Of a stretch of 64,000 nucleotides of DNA, positions 36,541-46,255 are shown one piece after another. The stretch's first letter is position 1; the number at the start of each line of letters is the position of its first letter. Source of the DNA: an uncultured Pseudomonadota bacterium (GTDB taxonomy: Bacteria > Myxococcota_A > UBA796 > SXON01); NCBI GenBank assembly GCA_903844155.1, contig CAIMSU010000156.1, positions 1 to 64,000 of the forward strand, given 5' to 3'. The notes beneath the pieces were generated by a model. That model saw nothing but the letters and a program-made list of their open reading frames with translations. It was not told the DNA's origin and did not search any database. The translations under genes and the position numbers were made by a program.

Positions 36541-36777
36541 ATGCGCGCGCGTGTCTACGTCACCCTGAAGCCCGGCGTTCACGACCCCGCGGGGAAGGCC
36601 GTCCAGGGGGGCTTGTCCAGCATGGGCTATGCCGAGGTTCAGGGGGTTCGCATCGGGAAATTCTTCGAGATCGAGCTCGACGACGCGGCTTTGGAGCCGC
36701 GCGCCCGGCTCGAGGAGATGTGCCGAAAGCTCCTTGCAAACACCGTGATCGAGTCGTACCGGGTGGAGCTGCTGTGA
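36541..36777 (+). CDS. purS: FGAM synthase subunit PurS
   Basis: 78 aa small subunit that links PurL and PurQ in the split form of formylglycinamidine ribonucleotide synthase (fourth step of IMP synthesis). [15 protein letters not shown] at the start and FFEIELDD are typical. It has a strong ribosome-binding site, GGAGG (36532-36536). Stop overlaps the purQ GTG by 4 bp. Confidence 0.95.
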   Translation: MRARVYVTLKPGVHDPAGKAVQGGLSSMGYAEVQGVRIGKFFEIELDDAALEPRARLEEMCRKLLANTVIESYRVELL

Positions 36778-37466
36778 GCCGCGTCGGCGTGGTCACCTTT
36801 CCAGGCTCCAACTGCGACGCGGACCTGCGGCACGCCGTCAGCCTGTTCGGCATGACACCGGTCGCGATCTGGCACAAGGAAACGGCCCTTCCGCCAGTCG
36901 ACGCCGTGCTGTTGCCGGGCGGCTTTTCCTACGGCGACTACCTGCGCTGCGGCGCCATCGCGCGGTTCTCGCCGGTGATGGCGGATGTGGTGCGGTTCGC
37001 CGGTCGCGGGGGGCCGGTGCTGGGCATCTGCAACGGGTTCCAGATCCTCACCGAATGCGGGCTTTTGCCGGGGGTGCTGCTCCGGAACGAGGGGCTGTTG
37101 TTCCAGTGCCGGGACGTGGAGCTGACCGTTGGCGGCGCGCCGACGCCGTTCACCCGCGGTCTGGCCGGTCAAACGCTGCGATTGCCCATCGCACACGCCG
37201 AGGGCAACTGGTTCGCGGATGAGGAGACGGTCGCGCGGGTCGAGGGCGAGGGCCAGGTGGTCTTCCGTTATGTAGCCAATCCAAATGGGGCGCTGATGTC
37301 GATCGCGGGTGTCAGCAACCCGGCGCACAACGTCGTCGGCCTGATGCCGCATCCGGAGCGGTATGTGGAGGGTGCAGTGGGGGGTACGGACGGGGGCGGG
37401 GTGTTCCGGTCGCTCGCTGCATCGATAGGTCCAACACAACTCCGGGCCGAGGGAGCCAACGCATGA
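36774..37466 (+). CDS. purQ: FGAM synthase glutaminase subunit PurQ
   Basis: 230 aa from GTG 36774. Class I glutamine amidotransferase: [22 protein letters not shown], the nucleophile Cys in [10 protein letters not shown] (about 85) and the His/Glu pair in LMPHPERY. It supplies ammonia to PurL. An upstream ATG at 36720 lies in another frame of purS and is not favoured. It overlaps purL by 4 bp. Confidence 0.95.
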   Translation: MSRVGVVTFPGSNCDADLRHAVSLFGMTPVAIWHKETALPPVDAVLLPGGFSYGDYLRCGAIARFSPVMADVVRFAGRGGPVLGICNGFQILTECGLLPGVLLRNEGLLFQCRDVELTVGGAPTPFTRGLAGQTLRLPIAHAEGNWFADEETVARVEGEGQVVFRYVANPNGALMSIAGVSNPAHNVVGLMPHPERYVEGAVGGTDGGGVFRSLAASIGPTQLRAEGANA

Positions 37467-39655
37467 CACCCGGCACCGAGACGACCATCACCGACGAGAT
37501 CGTCCAGCAGCACGGCCTCTCGCCCGACGAGTATCAGCGCATCCTCAAGGTGCTGGGACGCGAGCCAAATCTCGTGGAGTTGGGGGTTTTTTCGGTGATG
37601 TGGTCCGAGCACTGCTCCTACAAGTCCAGCCGCATCCACCTCGGTCGTCTGCCAACAACCGGCCCCCGGGTCCTCATCGGGCCCGGCGAAAACGCTGGCG
37701 TCGTCGACCTTGGCCACGGCTACGCCGCCTGCTTCAAGATGGAATCGCACAATCATCCCTCCTACATCGAGCCGTACCAGGGTGCGGCGACGGGCGTTGG
37801 CGGCATCATGCGCGACGTCTTCACGATGGGCGCCCGGCCCATCGCGTTGATGGACAGCCTACGCTTCGGGCGGTTGGACCACCCAAAAACTCGTGGCCTC
37901 GTGCGCGGGATCGTTGGCGGCATTGCGGGCTACGGCAACTGCATGGGGGTGCCGACGGTCGCGGGTGAGACGCGGTTCGACCGGTCCTATGACGGGAATT
38001 GCCTCGTAAACGCGTTCTGCTGCGGCATCGTCGCCAGCGACCGCATCTTTCTCGGGACGACGGGAAACGTTGGCAACAAGGTGTTCTACGTCGGTGCGGG
38101 CACCGGCCGGGACGGGATCCACGGCGCAACGATGGCGTCGACCGAATTCGGCGAGGGGAGCGACGAAAAGCGGCCTACGGTGCAGGTCGGCGACCCGTTC
38201 CAGGAGAAATTGCTGCTGGAGGCCTGCCTGGAGCTGATGCAGGGGACGGCGATCATCGGCATCCAGGACATGGGTGCGGCGGGGCTGACGTCAAGCTCGG
38301 TGGAGATGGCCGGACGCGGCGGACGGGGGCTGCTCCTTCGCCTGGATCAAGTCCCCATGCGCGAGACCGGGATGGTGCCCTACGAGCTGCTGCTCTCGGA
38401 GAGCCAGGAGCGCATGCTGATTGTCATCGAGCCCGGGCGCGAGCAGGAGGTGTTTGACGTCTTCCGTAAGTGGGACCTCTCCGTCGCCGAGATCGGCGAG
38501 GTGACGGGCGACGGTGTCTGGCGTTGTACCTGGCATGGCGACGAGGTCGCCGCTATCGGCGTTGCCGTCTTGACCGACGCGGCCCCGAAGTACGATCGCC
38601 CCCAGGCCGCGCCGGCGCCGCACCCGGCGCTGCCGGAGATCTTCGACACAGACCCCTTCGCTCGGTTGGCTTCCATCCTCGCCGACCCGGACATCTCGGA
38701 CAAGCAGTGGATCTGGCGCCAGTACGACCACCAGGTCGGCACGGACACGGTGGTCGCCCCGGGCGCAGATGCAGCGCTGGTGCGGATCAAAGGCACGCAG
38801 AAGCACCTTGGTTTCGTCGTTGACTGCAATGGGCGGCACGTGTACCTCGACCCGTTCGTCGGGACCGCGGGGCAGGTGGCCGAGTGTGCCAGGAACCTCG
38901 CGTGTGTGGGGGCCACGCCGATCGGACTCTCGGACTGCATGAACTTCGGGAACCCGCAAAAGCCCGAGATCATGTGGCAATTTGCCAGGTCGGTGGATGG
39001 CATGGCCGAGGCCTGCCGCGCGTTGGACATCCCCGTCATCTCGGGGAACGTGTCACTCTACAACGAGACCGACGGTGTGGGGATCCTGCCAACCCCGGGC
39101 CTCGCGATGGTCGGGCTCTACGAAGGGCCAACGCCGACGATCCGCGGTCGATTCCGGTCGGGCCTGGACGTGATCCTCCTCGGCGCGCCCGGCCACGGCT
39201 GGCTCGGCGGCTCTGTGTACGCACGCCAGATGGGCCTCGACCGTCATGGTTCCCCGCCGCCCGTCGACTACACAGCCGAGGCGGCGCTGCACCGGGCGCT
39301 CCGCAGGCTGGTGGCCGAGGGGGTCATCGTCACCGCGCACGACCTCTCTGACGGCGGCCTGCTCGTCGCCCTCGCGGAGTGCTGCCTGGATGTGGTCGGC
39401 GGCCGGTTCGACGCGGAGTTGAACGCCGGCGCGCTCTACGGCGAGGACCACGGCCGCGCGATCGTCGCGTTTGAGCCGGGGAATCGGGATCGCGTGCTGG
39501 CGGCGTTGATGGGCGTGCCCTACCGGGATCTCGGGGCGACCGGCGGGGACGTGCTGGCGGTCGGGGGCCGCGAACTGCCGATCGCAGCGGTCCAGGCGGC
39601 GTGGGGCGGCGCGTTCGAGGGTTGGCTCGGCGGGGCCGGGTCGGCGCGGGCGTGA
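37463..39655 (+). CDS. purL: FGAM synthase large subunit PurL
   Basis: 730 aa, the small (about 80 kDa) PurL that needs PurS and PurQ. Two duplicated AIRS-like halves. Typical segments: [54 protein letters not shown], and in the second half [15 protein letters not shown] and [11 protein letters not shown]. It is the third gene of the purine operon. Stop TGA and the next ATG share one base. Confidence 0.97.
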   Translation: MTPGTETTITDEIVQQHGLSPDEYQRILKVLGREPNLVELGVFSVMWSEHCSYKSSRIHLGRLPTTGPRVLIGPGENAGVVDLGHGYAACFKMESHNHPSYIEPYQGAATGVGGIMRDVFTMGARPIALMDSLRFGRLDHPKTRGLVRGIVGGIAGYGNCMGVPTVAGETRFDRSYDGNCLVNAFCCGIVASDRIFLGTTGNVGNKVFYVGAGTGRDGIHGATMASTEFGEGSDEKRPTVQVGDPFQEKLLLEACLELMQGTAIIGIQDMGAAGLTSSSVEMAGRGGRGLLLRLDQVPMRETGMVPYELLLSESQERMLIVIEPGREQEVFDVFRKWDLSVAEIGEVTGDGVWRCTWHGDEVAAIGVAVLTDAAPKYDRPQAAPAPHPALPEIFDTDPFARLASILADPDISDKQWIWRQYDHQVGTDTVVAPGADAALVRIKGTQKHLGFVVDCNGRHVYLDPFVGTAGQVAECARNLACVGATPIGLSDCMNFGNPQKPEIMWQFARSVDGMAEACRALDIPVISGNVSLYNETDGVGILPTPGLAMVGLYEGPTPTIRGRFRSGLDVILLGAPGHGWLGGSVYARQMGLDRHGSPPPVDYTAEAALHRALRRLVAEGVIVTAHDLSDGGLLVALAECCLDVVGGRFDAELNAGALYGEDHGRAIVAFEPGNRDRVLAALMGVPYRDLGATGGDVLAVGGRELPIAAVQAAWGGAFEGWLGGAGSARA

Positions 39656-40953
39656 TGGCGAGTGTAGCGCCGACAACCGCGATTTTTGCGGCACGGGGCC
39701 TGCTGGACGGCGCGCGGACGGTGTCGGAGGCGCTGCCCGCGCTCCGAGCGCGAGTCGGAGGCACGGGCGAGAGCCTGGCGGCGTGCGGCGCGGACGGTGT
39801 ACTGGCGACCGTGCCGGAGGATTCGCGGCGACCGGGGCCCGATCTCCGGGTGATCGGCGGGGCGGCGTTGGTCCGGGCGGGCGGTCGAGGACAGGTCCTG
39901 TTCCTTGACCGGGCCGGGCCCCTGGCGGTCGCCGTGGACGGCCGTGCGACGAACGCTGGCGTGCTCACGCGCGCGCTGGTGCAGCGTGGCGCCGTGTTCA
40001 CCGGATTGGAGCCGGCGGAGCTGCTTGTCCACCTGATGGCGCAGAGCGAGCAGCGGACGTTGATGAACCGCCTGGTGGACGCGATCCGACGTATGGAAGG
40101 CGGGTTTTCCATCGTCGCGATGACGGCTGAGCTGATGGTCGGGGTTCGCGATCTCCGCGGCATTCGGCCGCTCTGCCTGGGGCGGCGGGGCGCGGGGTGG
40201 GCGCTGGCCTCCGAGTCGAGCGTGCTGCGGGCGAGTGGGGTGACCTGGGAGCGCGAGGTGGCGCCGGGCGAGGTCCTGGTCGTCGGCGCCCCCGGCGTCG
40301 AGAGCCTGCGGCCGTTCGGACGGGAGTCGGCGCGACCCTGCGCAGCGGAATGGCTGGGGGCGGCTGGACCGGACGCGGGGGTTGGCGGCGTGGACGTCAT
40401 CGCGGTCGGCGAGCGGGTCGGCGTGGCGCTGGCGAAGGAGTTTCCGGTCCGGGGTGACGTCGTCGTTCCGTTGCCGGGGAGCGAGGCGTTGGCCGCTGGT
40501 TTTTCGGCGGGATCGGGGCTGCGGCTGCTCCCTGCGCTCGTGGTGGACGGAGGCCAGGCCAGGGCGAGCAACGCGGTGCGGGGATTGCGGTGCGCGCTGG
40601 TGGTGAACCTGCTGGCGACCGGGGAGCGCACGCGTCGGGCAGTGGCGGCGCTGCGGGCTGCGGGCGCGTCCGAGGTGCACGTCCGGCTCGGCGCGCTGCC
40701 GCTCATAGCTGGGTGCCTCTACGGCGTCGCGACGCCGCCCGAGGAGGACCTGCTCGCCAGACGGTTCGAGATCCCGCGGATGCGCAGTTGGCTCGACGCC
40801 GACAGCCTCGCGCACCCTGAGCGTGCTCCGATGTTGGCCTGTGCGGGCGTTACGCCAAACACCGCCTGCGATGGCTGTTTTTCGGGGGAGTACCCCGTCG
40901 TTCCCCTCGACCCGCAGGTCCCGTTGTTCCCGAAACCGGGCGCGGTCTGGTAA
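39655..40953 (+). CDS. Degenerate PurF-like protein
   Basis: 432 aa with clear similarity to amidophosphoribosyltransferase: NRLVDAIRRMEGGFSIVAM, VGVRDLRGIRPLCLG, LASESSVLRASG, EVAPGEVLVV, then AALRAAGASEVHVRLGALPLI and a terminal CDGCFSGEYPV. Two essential sites are lost. The N-terminus is [11 protein letters not shown] with no CGI motif, so there is no glutaminase Cys. The PRPP loop DDSIVRGTT reads VNLLATGERT. Normal PurF is 470-500 aa; about 50 residues are missing, mainly in the N-terminal domain. It cannot carry out the reaction as known. A regulatory or structural role in a purine complex is possible. The real purF must be elsewhere. Confidence 0.85.
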   Translation: MASVAPTTAIFAARGLLDGARTVSEALPALRARVGGTGESLAACGADGVLATVPEDSRRPGPDLRVIGGAALVRAGGRGQVLFLDRAGPLAVAVDGRATNAGVLTRALVQRGAVFTGLEPAELLVHLMAQSEQRTLMNRLVDAIRRMEGGFSIVAMTAELMVGVRDLRGIRPLCLGRRGAGWALASESSVLRASGVTWEREVAPGEVLVVGAPGVESLRPFGRESARPCAAEWLGAAGPDAGVGGVDVIAVGERVGVALAKEFPVRGDVVVPLPGSEALAAGFSAGSGLRLLPALVVDGGQARASNAVRGLRCALVVNLLATGERTRRAVAALRAAGASEVHVRLGALPLIAGCLYGVATPPEEDLLARRFEIPRMRSWLDADSLAHPERAPMLACAGVTPNTACDGCFSGEYPVVPLDPQVPLFPKPGAVW

Positions 40954-40956
40954 ACT
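40951..40956 (+). promoter_or_regulatory. Candidate -10 box before the DnaK-PilZ gene
   Basis: CTGGTAAACT, with TAAACT 19 bp before the ATG at 40976. The TAA is also the stop of the PurF-like gene. A weak ribosome-binding site GGAG (40965-40968) follows. No good -35 is evident. Confidence 0.35.
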
Positions 40957-40975
40957 GGCCTGCTGGAGCTCGTGA

Positions 40976-43897
40976 ATGCCCCGCATCATCGGTATCGACC
41001 TCGGCACCACCAACACCGCGGTCGCGGTGATGGAGGCTGGGCGCCCGCGGGTCATCGAAGATGAGCGGGGCTACAAGGTCCTTCCATCCGTCATTTCTGC
41101 GAAGGGGGAGGGCAAGTTCGTGGTCGGTCAGGCCGCTCACAACCTGATCCTGACCCGCCCCGAGCGGACCGTGTACGCGACGAAGCGGCTCATCGGACGG
41201 CGGTACGACAGCGCCGAGGTGCAGGAGGCCATCCGCCGGGTCAACTACAAGGTGCGGCCCGCGCCGGACGGCGGCGTGGAGCTGCAGGTCGGCGACCAGT
41301 GGATGTCGCCCACCGAGGTCGCGGCCGTGGTCCTCCAGGTGGCGAAGACGATCGCCGAAAAGGCACTTGGCGAGCGGATTGAGGAGGCCGTCATCAGCGT
41401 GCCCGCCTACTTCAATCACGCCCAGCGCAAGGCAACGAGCGAGGCGGCCGAGATGGCGGGGCTCCGGTGCGACCGTCTGATCCACGAGCCGACGGCGGCC
41501 GCCCTGGCGTTCGGTCACCGCAAGAACGTTGAGCGCACCATCCTTATCTTCGACCTCGGCGGCGGTACCTTTGACGTGAGCGTGCTGCGCCTCGCCTCGG
41601 GCATCTACGAGACGCTCTCGACGCTTGGCGACAGCTACCTTGGCGGCGAGGACCTCGACTCCCGCATCGTCGACCACCTCGTCGCGGCGTTCCACGAGCG
41701 CTCCGGGGTGGACCTGACCAGCGACCGCAACGCCGTCCAGCGCATCCGCGACGCGGCCGAGCGCGCCAAGTGCGAATTGTCGTTCGCTGACCGCACGAAC
41801 ATCGTCATCCCCCACGTCACGCCGCAGCACAGCATCGAGATGGTGCTCACCCGCGCGAAGCTGGAGGAGCTGACCGCGGACCTGGTCACCCGCTGCGTCG
41901 ACATCGCTCGCCGGGCGGTCCTGGAGGGTGGGCTCAAGATCACGGACATCGACGAGGTGATCCTGGTCGGCGGGCAAACGCGCATGCCGAAGCTGCGCGA
42001 GGCGGTGACCGCCCTGCTCGGCCGGGAGCCGTCGCGCACCGTCCATCCGGAAGAGGCGGTCGCCGTCGGCGCCGCCGTGCATGCCGCGAACCTCTCGGAC
42101 GCCGACCAGAGTCGCACCGTGCTCCTCGACGTCACGCCGTTTGACCTCGGCATCGACAGCGCAGGCGGCCTTTTTGTCCCGATCGTCCATCGGAACAGCC
42201 GCGTCCCCGCGACCGAGACCCGAACATTCGCCACGGCCAACGACAACCAGGAGTCGGTGCGGGTGACGGTGCGACAGGGCGAGAGTCGCAACAGCGCCGA
42301 AAACGAGTTTCTCGGCGAATTCGTGCTGACGGGCCTCTCGCCGGCGCCTCGGATGCAGACCAAAGTGGACGTTGCCTTCCGCATCGACGGCAACGGCATG
42401 CTCCACGTCTCCGCCGTCGAAAAGGGCTCGGGGGAGCGAAAGAACATCACGATCCGCAACTACGCGGAGCACGCAGCGCAGCCGCACATTCCCACCCCGG
42501 AGGAGGCGAAGGTCGCTGAGTCCGAGCGCGCTCGCAAGGTCGTCGAGCAGATCGGGGCGGCCGGAGGGACGGTCAAGAAGCCCGGTCTGTTTGAGGGGAT
42601 CATCGGTGCGTTCCGCGGCAAGGCAAAGGAAGCACCCGCGGCAAAGCCGTCGACCGCCGCCAAGCCCGCCGCCCCAGCGCCCGCTCCCGCCCCGGATGCG
42701 GCTCCGGCGGCTGCCGTGAGCTCGGACGCCGCTGCGCCGCCCGGGATCGACGTCCCCGTAGCGCCCATCGACGTGCAGGCCGAGCCCGTCGACATCCCGC
42801 TGCTCGACGCCGGCATCATCCTCCCCGAATTCGGCCCGACCATCGGCCCCGACGAGATCTTCGCGCTCGAAGGCGAGGACGCCGGGCCCAGCATGGCGGC
42901 AGCGGAGGAAGAGGAGGAAGAGAGCGCTCCCGCCGTGATCGGCATCGCCGGCGGGGCGTCGCGCGGTGCCGGCCCCCGCGACCCCTTCCTCGACACGCCT
43001 CGTGCGCCTGAGCGGGCACCCCTGGCACCCGCGTCGTTCCCGACGCCGTCGGAGGCGCCCTCCGAGATCCGCCGTGCGCCGCTTCAAACCAACCCCTTTG
43101 ACCGCGTCCGGTCCGACGTCACCGAGGGCGAGGCTCCGCGCTGGGACATGGCCGCCCCCGTTGGCAACGACTCCGAGGGCGGGTTCGATCTTGGCGGTCC
43201 GCGGACGGTCAGTGAGGCTACGGCCGGCGATGTCCACCCCACCGGCTTCGCGCTTCCTGCCAGCGGTTTTGCCATCCCGGAGGACGAGCTGTCCGAGCGG
43301 TTCCCACTGTCGGAGTCCCCAGCGGGCGCCGCGGAGGAGGCAGAGGACCCGAACGACTACCTCCAACGGACATTCCTCGCCGCCGATGTCGCATCGACCT
43401 CCAGCCTGCCTTCCGCGACGAGCGACGATGGAGCAGCCAGCGCCGAAGAGAGCGCCAAGACCCCCAACGAGACCGACACCGCTGTGATGCGGCGCGGCTG
43501 GGCCTGGGCGGACGCGGAGAGATCGAGCCCCAAAGAGGCCAAGCCCGTCGACCTTGGACCGGACCCCTTCGCCCGGCCGACCGCAGATGCCATGCCCAGC
43601 GGTCGCAAGCCCGCTCGCGTGCGCCTGCGCTACCCGGACCCATCCAGGCTCGGCGAAGAATATCGTGAGAACCTGCGAAAAGGCGGAACATTCATCAAGA
43701 CGCCCAAGCCACTCTCGGTCGGGCGGGAGTGCGTTTGCGAGGTCTCGGCGCCAGGCCTCGATGACGCGCTGCTCTTCCCGGCGGTCGTGACGTTTGTCGC
43801 GACCGGTGGCCCCGGTCAGGACGCCGGCATGGGCATCGAGTACCGGCTCTCGGAGTCCGAGCGTCGCTTGATCGAGCGCGTGATCGACCGGCTGTGA
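40976..43897 (+). CDS. Hsp70 (DnaK-type) protein with C-terminal PilZ domain
   Basis: 973 aa. Residues 1-505 are a complete Hsp70 ATPase plus substrate-binding beta domain: GIDLGTTNTAVAV, ISVPAYFNHAQR, LIHEPTAAALAFG, FDLGGGTFDVSV, EVILVGGQTRMPKLR and LLDVTPFDLGID. The usual helical lid is short or absent. About 515-865 is a disordered, Pro/Ala- and acid-rich linker. The end (about 875-973) is a TIGR02266/PilZ-type domain: ENLRKGGTFIKTPKPLSVGRE and DAGMGIEYRLSESERR. It could link chaperone action to cyclic di-GMP or motility. Residue pattern for c-di-GMP binding is incomplete, so binding is unproven. M. xanthus SglK shows that DnaK-like proteins act in gliding motility. Confidence 0.9.
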   Translation: MPRIIGIDLGTTNTAVAVMEAGRPRVIEDERGYKVLPSVISAKGEGKFVVGQAAHNLILTRPERTVYATKRLIGRRYDSAEVQEAIRRVNYKVRPAPDGGVELQVGDQWMSPTEVAAVVLQVAKTIAEKALGERIEEAVISVPAYFNHAQRKATSEAAEMAGLRCDRLIHEPTAAALAFGHRKNVERTILIFDLGGGTFDVSVLRLASGIYETLSTLGDSYLGGEDLDSRIVDHLVAAFHERSGVDLTSDRNAVQRIRDAAERAKCELSFADRTNIVIPHVTPQHSIEMVLTRAKLEELTADLVTRCVDIARRAVLEGGLKITDIDEVILVGGQTRMPKLREAVTALLGREPSRTVHPEEAVAVGAAVHAANLSDADQSRTVLLDVTPFDLGIDSAGGLFVPIVHRNSRVPATETRTFATANDNQESVRVTVRQGESRNSAENEFLGEFVLTGLSPAPRMQTKVDVAFRIDGNGMLHVSAVEKGSGERKNITIRNYAEHAAQPHIPTPEEAKVAESERARKVVEQIGAAGGTVKKPGLFEGIIGAFRGKAKEAPAAKPSTAAKPAAPAPAPAPDAAPAAAVSSDAAAPPGIDVPVAPIDVQAEPVDIPLLDAGIILPEFGPTIGPDEIFALEGEDAGPSMAAAEEEEEESAPAVIGIAGGASRGAGPRDPFLDTPRAPERAPLAPASFPTPSEAPSEIRRAPLQTNPFDRVRSDVTEGEAPRWDMAAPVGNDSEGGFDLGGPRTVSEATAGDVHPTGFALPASGFAIPEDELSERFPLSESPAGAAEEAEDPNDYLQRTFLAADVASTSSLPSATSDDGAASAEESAKTPNETDTAVMRRGWAWADAERSSPKEAKPVDLGPDPFARPTADAMPSGRKPARVRLRYPDPSRLGEEYRENLRKGGTFIKTPKPLSVGRECVCEVSAPGLDDALLFPAVVTFVATGGPGQDAGMGIEYRLSESERRLIERVIDRL

Positions 43898-44709
43898 CCC
43901 GGGCAGCGCGCCTGGCGCAGGAGGCTCCGGCCGGCATCGACGAGGCCGTCACGCTCGATCGGCTCGCCGGCGACTGGCGGATCTACCAGCTTGCGGCAGG
44001 ACATCGGTTCTCGGTCGACGACACACTGGTGGCGTGGATGGCCTCGCGCGTGGCGCCCGGTGCGGGGCGCGTGCTCGACCTTGGCGCGGGCATCGGCAGC
44101 GTCGGGCTCATCACCCTGTGGAAGCTGCTCCGATGCGGCGCGGAGGCCTGCCACGTGACGATGGTCGAGGCGCAGGAGCAGAGCCAGCGGCTTTGCCGCG
44201 CCACCGTCGCGCTGAACCGCGTCGCGGACCGGGCGACGTTGATCCTGGGCGATCTGCGAGACGCGAACGTTGTTGCTGGCGAGTACGACCTCGTCACCGG
44301 CTCACCGCCCTATTTTCCGGTTGGAACAGGCAAGATCTCGCCCCACGCGCAAAAGGCCGCCTGCCGCATGGAGCTTCGCGGCACCATCGCCGACTATGCA
44401 CGCGCCGCGGCGCCGCGTCTCGCCCCGGATGGCTGGTTCGTCGCCTGTTTTCCGGCCCGCGATCCGCGCGGGGATGCGGCGTTCGCGCCTGCCGGTCTCG
44501 CGGTCCACGCGACCTGCGATGTCGTGTTTCGCGAGGGAATGCCGCCGATGATCCGGCTCTTTGCCGCGAGGCTCGCCGACCCCCGTTCCCGCCCGGTGGT
44601 GACGCGCCCATGGCCGACGCTGACCCTCCGTGACCGCGCCGGGGCGTGGTCGCCAACGTATCAGGACATTCGCCGGGAAATGGGCATCGACCCTGCGGGC
44701 GAACGGTGA
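43894..44709 (+). CDS. TrmN6-like SAM-dependent methyltransferase
   Basis: 271 aa from GTG 43894, which overlaps the preceding stop. SAM site VLDLGAGIGSVGL (about 63). The catalytic block is TGSPPYFPVG, an SPPY form of the NPPY motif of N6-adenine methyltransferases. QLAAGHRFSVDDTLVAWMA at the start matches the YfiC/TrmN6 family, which methylates A37 of tRNA-Val. Base and tRNA target are inferred. The C-terminal RRE..IDP tail is family-like. Confidence 0.8.
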   Translation: MTRAARLAQEAPAGIDEAVTLDRLAGDWRIYQLAAGHRFSVDDTLVAWMASRVAPGAGRVLDLGAGIGSVGLITLWKLLRCGAEACHVTMVEAQEQSQRLCRATVALNRVADRATLILGDLRDANVVAGEYDLVTGSPPYFPVGTGKISPHAQKAACRMELRGTIADYARAAAPRLAPDGWFVACFPARDPRGDAAFAPAGLAVHATCDVVFREGMPPMIRLFAARLADPRSRPVVTRPWPTLTLRDRAGAWSPTYQDIRREMGIDPAGER

Positions 44710-46058
44710 CACGGTCGCTAAGGGCCCGCGTCATCCTGGCCCTGGCGGTCGTGGTGGGCGCGTTCACGTTCGCGCTCCTGGTCAACGCGCTGGCGTTCGC
44801 GCGGATCGGGCGTTCGCTCGACCTTGTCACCGAGGTGTACATCCCGCTGTCCAGCTTGAGCTCGCGCATGGGCGCTTTGGCGGAGCGCGGCGATCTCGCG
44901 CCCCTCTTGACAGAGGCCCGCACGCTCCTCGGCGCGGGCAAGACCGACGATCCCGAGGAACGAGCGGCCTTGAACGCCGCACAGCGCCAGGTCGACGAGG
45001 TCGAGGCGGCCTGGCAGACCCGCGCTACGTCGAGCTCGGCGCCGCTGCGCGAGGAGATCCTCCAGCTCGGAGCGCTCGCGGACAGTCGGATCACGGCGGT
45101 CTCCGACAAGACCGCGCGCGCCGAGTCGGACGGCGTGCGGACCGGCATTGTGAGCGGTCTTTTCGCCGCGCTCGTGGCGGCCGTGGTGCTCACGCTGGCG
45201 CGCCGGACGCTGCGGCCGGTCGAGCAGCTCACCCACGCCGTTCGCCAGATGACCGCCGGCAAGCCACTCCCCTCGTTGGACGTCGCCGGCGACGACGAGA
45301 TCGCCAGCCTCGCGCGCGCGCTTTCGACGATGGCGCTGGCGGTCGCCGAGCGCGATGCCGAACGGGAGCGCCGTGTGCGTTCCGAGCGCCTCGCGATGGT
45401 CGGCCAGATGCTCGCCCAGGTCACCCACGAGGTCCGCAACCCCCTGAACGCGCTCTCCTTGAACGTGGAGCTGCTGCTCGAGGACGTCCGTGCGGCGGAT
45501 TTCCCGGGGCAACCGGGCGCGGAGACGCTGGCCGTCGGCCTGATGGGCGAGATCCGGAGGTTGGAGGCGGTGACCGAGCGGTACCTGGATCTCGCTCGCC
45601 GCCCGGCGCTCGTCCTCGCGCCGGAGGACCCGGTCGCGCTCGTTCGGTCCGTCGTCGCGGTGGAGGAGGAGGCGATGCGGCGCGGCGGCGTGGCTGTGGG
45701 GGTGCGGGATCTCGGGGTTGCGGGCCGATCAGTGGAGATCGACGGCGGCGTACTGAGGCGCGCACTGTACAACCTGCTGCAGAACGCCGCGCAGGCCGGG
45801 GCGAGGCAGGTGACGGTGCAGGTCGGGTTCGAGCCCGGGGACGCAGGCGGCGTGCTGATCGTACGCGTGCAGGACGATGGGCGAGGCGTGCCGGAGTCCG
45901 TCCGCGCCCACCTGTTCGAGCCGTTCTACACGACGCGCGTGGAGGGCACCGGCCTGGGCTTGGCGGTCGCGCGGCAGTCCATCGAGGACGCTGGTGGGAC
46001 GCTCTCGTACTTTCCGGGGGATCCGGGGTCGGTTTTTGAGATCCGGATGGGGGCTTGA
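44706..46058 (+). CDS. Sensor histidine kinase
   Basis: 450 aa from GTG 44706. A first membrane span (VILALAVVVGAFTFALLVNAL), a periplasmic helical sensor of about 120 residues, a second span (IVSGLFAALVAAVVLTL), a HAMP segment, then HisKA with the phosphorylated His in QVTHEVRNPLNAL (about 240). HATPase_c has NLLQNAAQAG (about 357), DDGRGVPE and FYTTRVEGTGLGLAVAR. The stimulus is unknown and no response regulator is next to it. An upstream start at 44646 would overlap the methyltransferase gene by 64 bp and is less likely. Confidence 0.9.
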   Translation: MTRSLRARVILALAVVVGAFTFALLVNALAFARIGRSLDLVTEVYIPLSSLSSRMGALAERGDLAPLLTEARTLLGAGKTDDPEERAALNAAQRQVDEVEAAWQTRATSSSAPLREEILQLGALADSRITAVSDKTARAESDGVRTGIVSGLFAALVAAVVLTLARRTLRPVEQLTHAVRQMTAGKPLPSLDVAGDDEIASLARALSTMALAVAERDAERERRVRSERLAMVGQMLAQVTHEVRNPLNALSLNVELLLEDVRAADFPGQPGAETLAVGLMGEIRRLEAVTERYLDLARRPALVLAPEDPVALVRSVVAVEEEAMRRGGVAVGVRDLGVAGRSVEIDGGVLRRALYNLLQNAAQAGARQVTVQVGFEPGDAGGVLIVRVQDDGRGVPESVRAHLFEPFYTTRVEGTGLGLAVARQSIEDAGGTLSYFPGDPGSVFEIRMGA

Positions 46059-46120
46059 GGGTCACGCGTAGGAACGGTGCGGGGGCTACGCGGCGTTCCA
46101 TGTGGGTTCTGGATCGGCGA

Positions 46121-46205
46121 GGACCGCGTACGAAAACGGACGATGTCAGCTTTTGGCACATTCCGATGTGCCAAAAGTGACGTTGTCCGTTTTCGTATGC
46201 GGTCC
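46121..46205. repeat. Long imperfect palindrome, loop TTCCGA
   Basis: A stem of about 39 bp: arms 46121-46160 and 46167-46205. The core GGCACA/TGTGCC around the loop TTCCGA is perfect, and GAAAACGGAC/GTCCGTTTTC lies further out. It stands in the 197-bp gap between the histidine kinase and the TIGR02996 gene; no gene or other signal is visible there. A relative with the same loop is at 52393-52443. Confidence 0.75.
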
Positions 46206-46255
46206 GGTCTGAGCGAGCCGCCCAAAGGATGCCGAAGGACCCGCGCGGGGCCGAC

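Noticed and set aside
39655..40953. Naming this gene purF outright
   Set aside because: Both the glutaminase cysteine and the PRPP-binding loop are missing, so the enzyme activity cannot be assumed.
40850..43366. 838-codon open frame on the minus strand
   Set aside because: It is antisense to the DnaK-PilZ gene, whose protein has strong family motifs. The minus translation is rich in Arg, Gly and Val-Asp runs typical of shadows in high-GC DNA.
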